Source: a virus. From it: a DNA stretch of 23,789 nt. The notes beneath the pieces were generated by a model that ran no database searches, was not told the origin of the DNA, and saw only the letters and a list, made by a program, of their open reading frames with translations. Positions within the stretch are counted from its first letter, which is position 1, and every line of letters starts with the position of its first letter. Positions 6,272-11,844 of the stretch are shown here, in pieces. Both the position numbers and the translations under genes were made by a program. Location: positions 1 through 23,789 of the IMG/VR virus record IMGVR_UViG_3300020439_000081; one strand, given 5' to 3'.

Positions 6272-6306
6272 AAAAAACACCAGATCGGAGTAAGATGACC
6301 TGGTGT
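6272..6306 (-). terminator. rho-independent terminator, minus strand
   Basis: On the minus strand ACACCAGGTC (6297-6306) pairs with GATCTGGTGT (6277-6286): 10 bp with one G-U and a 10-base loop, immediately followed by six T residues (6272-6277). It ends any late transcript coming from the metallophosphoesterase gene as well as putative small RNA C, separating late from early genes. Confidence 0.8.
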
Positions 6307-6355
6307 CAAGGATAAGAGTAAAGGAGGAAACCTCTTATCAATGAATTGAGTGTTG
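6272..6355 (-). ncRNA. putative small RNA C, minus strand
   Basis: An extended -10 (TGGTATAAT, 6362-6370) would start a transcript near 6355 that ends at the terminator 6272-6306. The RNA of about 84 bases has a single-stranded start, then a perfect 8-bp hairpin (6332-6339 with 6311-6318). Its 13-base loop displays CCTCCTTTA, the same word as the anti-Shine-Dalgarno end of 16S rRNA. The terminator stem follows. Two hairpins with a pyrimidine loop is typical of RNAs that bind ribosome binding sites. The transcript itself is inferred. Confidence 0.45.
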
Positions 6356-6361
6356 ACATTA

Positions 6362-6370
6362 ATTATACCA
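6362..6370 (-). promoter_or_regulatory. extended -10 promoter of small RNA C
   Basis: The minus strand reads TGGTATAAT, a consensus extended -10 (TGnTATAAT). No good -35 is seen 17 bases upstream, which extended -10 promoters can tolerate. It lies within the plus-strand promoter for small RNA B. Confidence 0.4.
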
Positions 6371-6378
6371 CATGGTAT
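6365..6378. promoter_or_regulatory. inverted repeat, candidate operator between divergent promoters
   Basis: ATACCA and TGGTAT form 6-bp arms around a 2-base centre (CA). The repeat covers the spacer and -10 of the plus promoter and part of the minus extended -10, so a protein bound here would control both small RNAs. The winged-helix-like protein at 3944-4201 is one possible binder, though nothing direct links them. Confidence 0.35.
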
Positions 6379-6387
6379 TGTGGTGAG

Positions 6388-6460
6388 ATCAGATAACATC
6401 TAAACGTGTTATCTCCTTCCCAAGCAATAAGGCGGTCCTGTGAGACCGCCTTGCTTTTTA
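6388..6460 (+). ncRNA. putative small RNA B, plus strand
   Basis: The transcript would run about 73 bases from the promoter at 6353-6381 to the terminator at 6429-6459. A perfect 8-bp 5' hairpin (6391-6398 with 6407-6414, loop TCTAAACG) is followed by an unpaired C-rich stretch (CCTTCCCAAGC) and the terminator hairpin. This is the textbook shape of an antisense small RNA. Positions 6408-6420 (GTTATCTCCTTCC) are exactly complementary to the ribosome binding site of the minus-strand gene at 1711-2541. Confidence 0.45.
6429..6459 (+). terminator. rho-independent terminator, plus strand
   Basis: AAGGCGGTC (6429-6437) pairs perfectly with GACCGCCTT (6444-6452) around a 6-base loop, followed by GC and five T residues (6455-6459). 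The T-tract exists only on the plus strand. No plus-strand protein gene precedes it. Confidence 0.75.
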
Positions 6461-6509
6461 TGTACCTTACTATGGCACCGTATTGATTACAAAATTAATT
6501 ATAAAGTTG

Positions 6510-6537
6510 TTGACAAGGATTGCAATTAGTATAAAAT
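6510..6537 (+). promoter_or_regulatory. plus-strand sigma70-like promoter of small RNA A
   Basis: TTGACA (6510-6515), a 16-base spacer, then TAAAAT (6532-6537), which matches the -10 consensus in five of six. It points towards the terminator at 6582-6624. The surrounding sequence is AT-rich, so a chance -10 is possible; the perfect -35 is the stronger part. Confidence 0.45.
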
Positions 6538-6543
6538 ATTTAT

Positions 6544-6622
6544 ATCTAATTAAATACGCCATATTCTATTAGAGTAAAGCTAAGTCAGGTGTGTAGCTCT
6601 CAAACACATCTGACTTTCTTTT
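6544..6622 (+). ncRNA. putative small RNA A, plus strand
   Basis: From the promoter at 6510-6537 to the terminator at 6582-6624 this would be a transcript of about 79 bases. It has a 6-bp hairpin (TCTAAT 6545-6550 with ATTAGA 6568-6573), a short linker and the 13-bp terminator stem. Its 3' end is antisense to the last codons and stop of the metallophosphoesterase gene. It shows no clear target sequence. Confidence 0.4.
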
Positions 6623-6624
6623 TT
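6582..6624 (+). terminator. rho-independent terminator, plus strand
   Basis: AAGTCAGGTGTGT (6582-6594) pairs with ACACATCTGACTT (6604-6616): 13 bp with one G-U, a 9-base loop, then a T-rich tail (TTCTTTTTT). It touches the stop codon of the minus-strand gene at 6623-6625. The minus-strand copy lacks a T-tract, so it works mainly for plus transcripts. Confidence 0.75.
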
Positions 6625-7843
6625 ATACGATCTCTTTGTTGTTGTGTCCGTTGCTATCAACAACCATAGTCATTACACCTTGTTTAGTTTTCTTACCTGC
6701 TTGATGTTCAAACCATGTACTTTCATCTAAGCTAGGTACTTGTATCCATGTGCGTCCGTCATGTAATTCACGGTGATGATGGTAATGACCTGTGACAAGA
6801 ATGTCACTGGATCCTGCATGGAAGCCACCAAATGTTTGGTTCTTCCACCAGTTCATAAGTTTATTTTCTACTGTGCCACTGTAACCTGCAAGATGTCCGT
6901 GTGTAAAACTCATGTTTGTACCGCATACATTTAGTGATAGGTGTGGCTCATCTGGTATAACAAACTTAACATGACTGTATTGTGGTTTGTCTGCAAATAT
7001 CTCTGCTATCTGCTCAAACACTTCTATGTCATAGTTGTCCATCTCTCCTGTTGGTGCTAAGTTCTTTGCAATTCTTTTAGTTCCATGATTACCTGGCACT
7101 GCACCTACAACTACTACATCAAAGTCTTTAGACCATTCAACTAATGCTTTTGCAATAATTCTTCTGGCTAACTTCATCTGGTTCCGATAATCAAGTTCGA
7201 CACCGTTAGGTCCCATTGCTTGCGGGTAGAAGCCTACGCAACCTTCGACAATATCACCTAATCCCACAACAGTTAACTGATCTAACTTAACTCCTGCTTT
7301 ACGTAAAAAGTTATAACGATCACGTACTGTATCTATCTTCTCTAAAAATCTATTTACAATAGCTTCAGTACCACCACCATCACGTTTACCTAATTGCAAG
7401 TCTGATATTGCAACAAAGAAACTAGCTTCTGGTTGTTTTACTTTTGGTTTAGCTTTACGCTTATACGATTGTATCCATTTAGATATGCGGTCATAGTCTT
7501 CTGTATCAAGCACATGCTCTTTGTAAACTATCTGTGCTTTGTATGCCCACGCTTGTTGCACGTCTCCTTTGCCCAAATTCATATCCCACGTGCTTACACG
7601 TATTGTGTCATTTAGGATAGAATATTTTTCAGGATCAAATCCCCACGATCTAAGTAGGTCATCAAACTCTGGGCTTGCATTCTGCATAGCCCGTGTTGTT
7701 ATAGTACCTGTCTTAGTTTTGTAATTAAATTCTACACCAGGTTCCCAACCGTTAGGGTGGTTAGGTGTATCTTTAGTTTCGTTGTGTGGTACGTCCTGTT
7801 GGGTTGCTGTAAGTTTACTTACCTGCGAGTTGTTTTTTTGCAT
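6623..7843 (-). CDS. calcineurin-like metallophosphoesterase, 406 aa
   Basis: Motifs appear in order: SDLQ (147-150), GDIVEG (196-201), GNHG (251-254), THGHLAG (314-320) and TGHYHHH (351-357). This is the two-metal phosphoesterase fold. Motif I is D-x-Q where the family usually has D-x-H, so one metal ligand is altered. An N-terminal domain of about 130 residues (GWEPGVEFN, SPEFDDLLRSWGFDPEKY, IRVSTWD) is of a type I associate with actinobacteriophages. A basic linker separates the two. It is the last gene of the late block and overlaps the holin gene by 29 bases. It may act on DNA or nucleotides; the substrate is unknown. Confidence 0.8.
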   Translation of the reverse strand: MQKNNSQVSKLTATQQDVPHNETKDTPNHPNGWEPGVEFNYKTKTGTITTRAMQNASPEFDDLLRSWGFDPEKYSILNDTIRVSTWDMNLGKGDVQQAWAYKAQIVYKEHVLDTEDYDRISKWIQSYKRKAKPKVKQPEASFFVAISDLQLGKRDGGGTEAIVNRFLEKIDTVRDRYNFLRKAGVKLDQLTVVGLGDIVEGCVGFYPQAMGPNGVELDYRNQMKLARRIIAKALVEWSKDFDVVVVGAVPGNHGTKRIAKNLAPTGEMDNYDIEVFEQIAEIFADKPQYSHVKFVIPDEPHLSLNVCGTNMSFTHGHLAGYSGTVENKLMNWWKNQTFGGFHAGSSDILVTGHYHHHRELHDGRTWIQVPSLDESTWFEHQAGKKTKQGVMTMVVDSNGHNNKEIV

Positions 7844-8006
7844 ACTCTTTTAGTACAACTATTACTGATCCGCCACCTGCAATAGCTGCAGCTTGGATTG
7901 CTGTAATGTCTAAGTCGAGTGCAGGACCTACAAGTAAAGCAGAACCAAATGCTTCAATGAATGTCCATACAACTTTTTCGATAAGTGCTTTGAGTTCGTC
8001 ACTCAT
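7815..8006 (-). CDS. holin, r1t-like
   Basis: A 63-residue protein with two hydrophobic segments (VVWTFIEAFGSALLVGPAL and IQAAAIAGGGSVIVVLKEYA), a short Asp-containing turn between them (DLDIT) and a Lys-rich end. This is the pattern of r1t-type holins, common in phages of Gram-positive and actinobacterial hosts. They open the inner membrane at the end of infection. GGAGATAAT precedes the ATG. The neighbouring DUF5675-like protein is a plausible partner. Confidence 0.7.
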   Translation of the reverse strand: MSDELKALIEKVVWTFIEAFGSALLVGPALDLDITAIQAAAIAGGGSVIVVLKEYAKKQLAGK

Positions 8007-8018
8007 ATTATCTCCAGT

Positions 8019-8585
8019 CTATATTATTGGTCTTCCCTGTAGTTTAGCGTCAATTCTTGTCACTTTTTCGTGAATAGAACTTAACGTTTTACTATCGAGA
8101 CTTTGTTCTGGTACAGCAGTAGCACCATCTAAATTTATTTTAGTTACTTCTAGTGTCACATCTTTACCTTGTAACAATACTTTAGCAACTTGGTCATACA
8201 TTTTTTTGTACGCTCTTTGTGATGATCCAATAAATCCGTCTTTGCTTACATCTAACACTTGCTGTGTAGATCCTGTAAGCACACAACCTTTCGTATCTTC
8301 ATCGGTATTTCCTCCATGAAATAAAATCCATTGAAAATTAGGTACGTCTTTTATTTCTAGCATACCGTAGTGTGCATTTTGATAACGCTTAGAATAATTA
8401 TTGTGAAAGCCACCTTCTTTTCTAAACTTGATAGGATATGTACCTTCAGGTATACAGGTTTCACCATATACTTTAGTTACTTGATATTGGTCTTCAAGTG
8501 TATAGCACTCAAACTTACCGTTGATAAACAACATTCCATTGGTTGCGTCAATGCCAAATTCATGTCTAATTAATTGTAATTTCAT
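8019..8585 (-). CDS. DUF5675-like protein, possible cell-wall enzyme
   Basis: This 188-residue protein matches the DUF5675 type in phages. A strand-rich core (YTLEDQYQ, CIPEGTYPIKFRKEGGFHNN) leads to WILFHGGNTDEDTKGCVLTG at residues 86-105. His90 and Cys101 stand in the order of the catalytic His and Cys of L,D-transpeptidases (HG...GC). The last 65 residues (from about DLTLEVTKI onward) are a helical tail. Its position next to the holin suggests peptidoglycan cleavage or remodelling during lysis. The family resemblance is recognised; the catalytic role is inference. Confidence 0.65.
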   Translation of the reverse strand: MKLQLIRHEFGIDATNGMLFINGKFECYTLEDQYQVTKVYGETCIPEGTYPIKFRKEGGFHNNYSKRYQNAHYGMLEIKDVPNFQWILFHGGNTDEDTKGCVLTGSTQQVLDVSKDGFIGSSQRAYKKMYDQVAKVLLQGKDVTLEVTKINLDGATAVPEQSLDSKTLSSIHEKVTRIDAKLQGRPII

Positions 8586-8597
8586 TATTCTCCCTGT

Positions 8598-8699
8598 TTA
8601 CTTAACCTTAGTATAGTCCTTGCATTGGGGATTTGTACAGTATAGTTTACTGTTTTTAACAAGAAGATGTTGTCCGCATTTAGGACAAGATACTTTCGT
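8598..8699 (-). CDS. zinc-ribbon miniprotein with apparent ACG start, 33 aa
   Basis: The frame carries CPKCGQ and, 13 residues later, CTNPQC, a small zinc ribbon. It is closed upstream by an in-frame stop only three codons before the first sensible residue. The only codon in position to start is ACG at 8699, with AGGTAGG ending about five bases before it. Read from there it gives MKVSCPKCGQ..., a natural zinc-ribbon N-terminus. Either ACG is a true rare start or the sequence has a T-to-C error or mutation. It abuts the 54-residue gene upstream. Confidence 0.55.
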   Translation of the reverse strand, partial: TKVSCPKCGQHLLVKNSKLYCTNPQCKDYTKVK

Positions 8700-8705
8700 A
8701 TAATC

Positions 8706-8870
8706 CTACCTGCTAGCTGCCCAGATGTTATCCACCATGTTAGGATACTTACGACCATTAGCTTTAGCTCTTGCTTTAGCTTTTGCTTTTTGATCAGGTG
8801 TAAGTTTCTTTGGTTTACCTAATCCTTTTGGTCTTGGTTTATCCCAGATTGGTTTACTTTTTTTTGCCAT
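8706..8870 (-). CDS. small basic protein, 54 aa
   Basis: ATG at 8870 gives a Lys/Arg-rich product: PIWDKPRPKGLGKPKKLTPD, a run of AKAKARAKANGRKYPN, and a conserved-looking end (MVDNIWAASR). I recall similar short basic proteins in marine phages, usually uncharacterised. The charge suggests nucleic-acid or membrane binding. It overlaps the 39-residue gene upstream by 17 bases. Confidence 0.65.
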   Translation of the reverse strand: MAKKSKPIWDKPRPKGLGKPKKLTPDQKAKAKARAKANGRKYPNMVDNIWAASR

Positions 8871-8973
8871 TTTTCTTTTTCTTTTGTTTTAACATAGCAA
8901 AATCTGCACCTGTAATCTTGTTACGTGGTGGTGCCATTCTTGCTATCTTCATTTGTTTTTTACTATAAGGCAT
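8854..8973 (-). CDS. small basic protein, 39 aa
   Basis: GAGAGG four bases before ATG 8973 starts a 39-residue protein, MPYSKKQMKIARMAPPRNKI..., with a Lys-rich tail of ten residues. Its beginning, MPYSK/MPYTK, resembles that of the 22-residue gene at 9237-9305, so the two may be related. Similar short proteins are familiar in marine phage structural or lysis regions. Role unknown. Confidence 0.65.
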   Translation of the reverse strand: MPYSKKQMKIARMAPPRNKITGADFAMLKQKKKKNGKKK

Positions 8974-8982
8974 ATTACCTCT

Positions 8983-9234
8983 CTACCATTTATGTTTGCA
9001 AGCCCAATATCCTGCAGTAAATTTATCTTTCTTTGCACTGCAGTTATGTCTTGCATGAAACGCTTTGTTTCTTTTAGTTCCTTTAGGACTACCTTTTTTT
9101 CCTGCTTGTCCAAATCTTACTAGCTTAACCTTGTCGCCTTTTTTTGCTAAGACAACATGGGATTTACCGCCAGAGACTTGCGCTTTAGGTTTATTATAAC
9201 CAGAAAATGTTTGTCCTCTGTACTTAATAGTCAT
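8983..9234 (-). CDS. small basic protein with conserved ARH-C...YWACK motif, 83 aa
   Basis: The first part is a beta-rich segment (IKYRGQTFSGYNKPKAQVSG). A basic half follows with KLVRFGQAGKKGSPKGTK, KAFHARHNC and TAGYWACKHKW at the end. The 'KAFHARH-C...YWxCKxxW' ending is recurrent in uncharacterised phage proteins I have seen, and the His/Cys pair could bind metal. It is flanked by other basic mini-genes. Probably a nucleic-acid-binding or virion accessory protein, by inference. Confidence 0.7.
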   Translation of the reverse strand: MTIKYRGQTFSGYNKPKAQVSGGKSHVVLAKKGDKVKLVRFGQAGKKGSPKGTKRNKAFHARHNCSAKKDKFTAGYWACKHKW

Positions 9235-9236
9235 GA

Positions 9237-9305
9237 CTACTTAGTCATTTTTTTCTTACGCTTAGAAGAATATCTTTTTTTCTTCCCTGCTTTTGTGTAA
9301 GGCAT
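9237..9305 (-). CDS. basic micropeptide, 22 aa
   Basis: ATG at 9305 overlaps the TAA of the upstream membrane-protein gene (TAATG) and reads MPYTKAGKKKRYSSKRKKKM plus two residues before TAG at 9237-9239. More than half the residues are Lys or Arg. The translational coupling, the shared MPY start with the gene at 8854-8973 and the lack of any gap before the next gene argue that it is expressed. Confidence 0.5.
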   Translation of the reverse strand: MPYTKAGKKKRYSSKRKKKMTK

Positions 9306-9529
9306 TACCTACTCGCTCTCTGTGATGATTTGTCATCACTATCTTTACGTAATCCTATAGTCAATAACCATAAGATCGTACTTAATATTATAGCAACACC
9401 GACTATGTCTTTAGCTGTGCCAGTCAAAGTTAGCCATGCTATAAAAAAACCTAGTAAAGTAAACGTTTGTGCAATTGTTTCTTTTAATATGTCTTTTATC
9501 CAGTTAATTAATTTTTTTATGTACTTCAT
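9305..9529 (-). CDS. two-helix membrane protein, possible holin or lysis accessory
   Basis: 74 residues: an amphipathic basic N-terminus (MKYIKKLINWIKDILKET), two transmembrane helices (TFTLLGFFIAWLTLTG and VGVAIILSTILWLLTIGL) and a hydrophilic tail. This is a holin-like layout, though the r1t-like protein at 7815-8006 is the stronger holin candidate. The start overlaps the stop of the secreted acidic protein as ATGA, so these two membrane/envelope proteins are coupled. Confidence 0.6.
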   Translation of the reverse strand: MKYIKKLINWIKDILKETIAQTFTLLGFFIAWLTLTGTAKDIVGVAIILSTILWLLTIGLRKDSDDKSSQRASR

Positions 9530-11334
9530 ACTCTACGTCTTATTCTAACTGGTACGACTTGCACACTAGCTACAATTTGCGAAGCTATGATAACTGGTAC
9601 TACAACTTCTTGCGCTTTTTCCTTTTGTGTAGAGGTCATTGTGTCACCTAATGATGTAAGATCAATTGCAGCTATATCTATATCTGTAAATGCACCAACA
9701 GGATCAGCAAGAAACTCCTCTGTTTGTATCTCTGTGACAACGTCCGCAAGGTTGTAATCTTCTACGTCAGCATTTTCTACTGCACGTTCTACGTACTCTT
9801 CAACAGCTTCTGCCACAGCTTCGTCTTCTTTAACTGCTTCAGCAATGATTTGTACGTCTTCTGGTTCTTCTAAGTTAAGAACTTCTTGTACAACTTCTAC
9901 TTGTTCTTCTGTTAATACTTCTTCTGTAGCTATAGTTATAACTTCTTCTATAACTTCGCTTACAACTTCAAGTACATCTTCGCTAACTTCTGTAAGATTT
10001 TCCACTCCGACATCAGCAACTTCAGTAAGTACTTCGATAACCTGCTCTGTTTCAAGTTCTTCTACCTCTACTTCCTTAATGTCTTCTACAACTTCTTCTA
10101 CTTCTGCAACCTCTACAGCTATTTCTTCTTCAGTAAGTTTTACAGGATCTTGTACAGGTTCTTGTTCAAAGTCTTCTGGCTCTTCTTCTGGTTCCAGTAA
10201 GATCTCTTCTGTCTTTTCAATTTCTTCCTCCTCTTTTATTTCTTCTTCTTTATTATCCTCGTTTTTGACATCTTCCTCTTGAACTCCCTCTTCTCTGATG
10301 TCGTCATCTCTTGGTATCTCTTTATCCAACTCATCTTCTATGACTTCTTCTTTAGGTTGCTCAACAGGTTCTTTGTCTTCATCATCAACGACCACTTCAG
10401 GTACCACAACATCATCATCAGAAATGACTTCTTTGGTATCTGGTTGTTCTTTTTCATCTTCTTCTATTATAACTTCTTCTTCTTTTTCTTCTACTACTTG
10501 TTCTTGTATAACTTCTTTCTCTTCTTCTTCTGGTATATCACAATCACCACGTTCTATTTGTGCGTCTGTCATGTAACAACCATACTTATCTTCATTAGCT
10601 TTACGTTGGTTATCACGATCTACTGTTCCATCTTCTACTTCTGTTTCAGTATATTCTGATGTGCTACCATCTTCGTTCACTACTACATACAAAGTAGTTG
10701 TTGTTGTTGGTGGCGGCGGAGGCGGAGGAGGTGTTTGTGTTGTAGTGGTTGTGCTGCTAGTAGTTGTAGTTTCTTCTTCTACTACTTCTTCTTGTGCTGC
10801 AGCTTCTGTTGTTGGAGGTAATGTGCTGCTTGTTGTTGTAGTAGTTGATGTGTCATTACATGTTGTAGAAGGTGCGGACCAATTTTCTACACCTACAAAA
10901 GGTTCCTGGTTAGGTATATCTATTGCCATCTGTGCTGTTAGTGTGCTAAAACTATTGTCAGTATCATTGTCTGATCTAATCTTTGTCCTAAAATTACCGT
11001 AAGGATTAGCAAAATATGTTTGTAAATCAGATAAAGAAAACGTGTGATAGTTCCATTGCAAGTTACCTGTGTGTCCAAATGATGTTGAAACACAAAAACT
11101 ATCTGTAGTTACATCATTATCAATGTCAAAAAATATAGTGTATTTTTCTGGTGGACTATCTTCCCAACCATCTGACGTATATATTCCAATTTTTATATCA
11201 CCGTTTGTTGTGTCTATTTCAATAGATTGATTGTATGGTGGTTGTGTAGGCACATGATCTGCAAGTACAGGAAAAGGAATTACTAAGAACGCAACAAGAC
11301 ATAGACGAACAAGTGTATTAAATTTATGTAGCAC
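9526..11334 (-). CDS. secreted Thr/Pro-rich, Glu/Val-rich acidic protein, 602 aa
   Basis: The GTG start at 11334 gives a classic signal peptide (LVRLCLVAFLVIPFPVLA, cleavage after about residue 25). Residues 30-155 form a strand-rich globular domain. Residues 160-215 are a low-complexity linker of Thr, Ser and eight consecutive Pro. Residues 220 to about 560 are extremely acidic with repeated Glu-Val patterns and some heptad character. The end is hydrophobic then basic (PVIIASQIV, VPVRIRRRV). Poly-Thr/Pro linkers recall secreted proteins of some marine Actinobacteria. A phage protein exported by the host signal-peptide route could alter the envelope, block superinfection or assist lysis. None of these is proven. 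Confidence 0.7.
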   Translation of the reverse strand: MLHKFNTLVRLCLVAFLVIPFPVLADHVPTQPPYNQSIEIDTTNGDIKIGIYTSDGWEDSPPEKYTIFFDIDNDVTTDSFCVSTSFGHTGNLQWNYHTFSLSDLQTYFANPYGNFRTKIRSDNDTDNSFSTLTAQMAIDIPNQEPFVGVENWSAPSTTCNDTSTTTTTSSTLPPTTEAAAQEEVVEEETTTTSSTTTTTQTPPPPPPPPTTTTTLYVVVNEDGSTSEYTETEVEDGTVDRDNQRKANEDKYGCYMTDAQIERGDCDIPEEEEKEVIQEQVVEEKEEEVIIEEDEKEQPDTKEVISDDDVVVPEVVVDDEDKEPVEQPKEEVIEDELDKEIPRDDDIREEGVQEEDVKNEDNKEEEIKEEEEIEKTEEILLEPEEEPEDFEQEPVQDPVKLTEEEIAVEVAEVEEVVEDIKEVEVEELETEQVIEVLTEVADVGVENLTEVSEDVLEVVSEVIEEVITIATEEVLTEEQVEVVQEVLNLEEPEDVQIIAEAVKEDEAVAEAVEEYVERAVENADVEDYNLADVVTEIQTEEFLADPVGAFTDIDIAAIDLTSLGDTMTSTQKEKAQEVVVPVIIASQIVASVQVVPVRIRRRV

Positions 11335-11339
11335 GGAAC

Positions 11340-11384
11340 TTACTTAGTTCCGCAACAACCACCACCGCAGCAAGGATCTGCCAT
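11340..11384 (-). CDS. Cys-rich micropeptide, 14 aa
   Basis: ATG at 11384 overlaps the TAA of the upstream membrane-protein gene (TAATG) and GGGAGAG lies about seven bases before it. The reading is MADPCCGGGCCGTK then TAA. Two CC pairs around GGG form a compact metal- or cofactor-binding motif. The reading is short, but coupling plus a ribosome binding site make it credible. Immediately downstream, GGAACT/AGTTCC form a 6-bp inverted repeat just before the GTG of the secreted protein. Confidence 0.45.
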   Translation of the reverse strand: MADPCCGGGCCGTK

Positions 11385-11656
11385 TATACTTCTCTCCCAT
11401 TCATATCATTATGTGTCTTACTATCTAAAATACCGAATGCCTGGTTGACTTCTTCAAATGTAAGTTTGCCATCATTAAGATATTTTCTAGCAAGGATTTC
11501 TAGGACATTAGCTACGCCTAGTAATCCTGCAAGTAATGATGACTGTATGACATCTATTCCTATTAAACTACCTGCACCAATAACACTCAATGCCTGTGCT
11601 ATAAATACAGCAACCATGCGTTTTGATATATTCCAGTACAATGCGTAGCCGTCCAT
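11384..11656 (-). CDS. two-helix membrane protein, holin-like
   Basis: 90 residues with two hydrophobic segments (MVAVFIAQALSVIGAGSLIG and IQSSLLAGLLGVANVLEIL) joined by a short Asp-containing turn, then a charged cytoplasmic tail (YLNDGKLTFEEVNQAFGILD). It resembles small phage holins or antiholins. It lies directly before the Cys-rich micropeptide and directly after a coiled-coil membrane protein, forming an envelope cluster. It could be a second holin or a regulator of lysis timing. Confidence 0.6.
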   Translation of the reverse strand: MDGYALYWNISKRMVAVFIAQALSVIGAGSLIGIDVIQSSLLAGLLGVANVLEILARKYLNDGKLTFEEVNQAFGILDSKTHNDMNGREV

Positions 11657-11658
11657 TA

Positions 11659-11844
11659 TTACATTATACTATTTAAGAATGCAGCACTACTGGTAATTGC
11701 AACAAGCCAACCTAAAATTTCTTGACGTGATGGTGACTTGTTTATCTTTTCATGCAGTTCATCAATACGTGTATTAGCTGTGTCGATCTCCTCTTTAATT
11801 ATTTGTAAGTATTCTTTAGTTGTAAATCCGTTGCCGTTAGACAT
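11659..11844 (-). CDS. coiled-coil membrane protein, XhlA-like
   Basis: 61 residues: a hydrophilic helical N-terminus (KEYLQIIKEEIDTANTRIDE) predicted to form a coiled coil, then one C-terminal transmembrane helix (ILGWLVAITSSAAFLNSIM). This is the architecture of haemolysin XhlA-type lysis accessories, which partner with a holin in Gram-positive phages. The ATG overlaps the stop of the 49-residue gene upstream as TAATG. Family call from layout only. Confidence 0.55.
   Translation of the reverse strand: MSNGNGFTTKEYLQIIKEEIDTANTRIDELHEKINKSPSRQEILGWLVAITSSAAFLNSIM

Larger units (their letters stand above)
6353..6381 (+). promoter_or_regulatory. plus-strand sigma70-like promoter of small RNA B
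   Basis: TTGACA (6353-6358), a 17-base spacer, then TATTGT (6376-6381). The -35 is perfect and the -10 matches four of six. It points against every gene in the window and towards a terminator only about 50 bases away. It overlaps the minus-strand extended -10 at 6362-6370, so the two promoters are divergent and probably exclude each other. Confidence 0.5.

Noticed and set aside
6268-6399. 43-codon minus-strand frame (MLSDLTTIPCGIIN...) with GGAAGGAG upstream
   Set aside because: Spacing from the ribosome binding site is too long (about 13 bases) and the frame runs through two hairpins and the whole minus terminator. Better explained as chance across the small-RNA region.
9845-11002. Long plus-strand frames, Ser-rich, Phe-rich or Val/Gly-rich
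   Set aside because: They are antisense shadows of the Glu/Val/Thr/Pro-rich repeats of the secreted acidic protein; no ribosome binding sites, and composition fully explained by the opposite strand.
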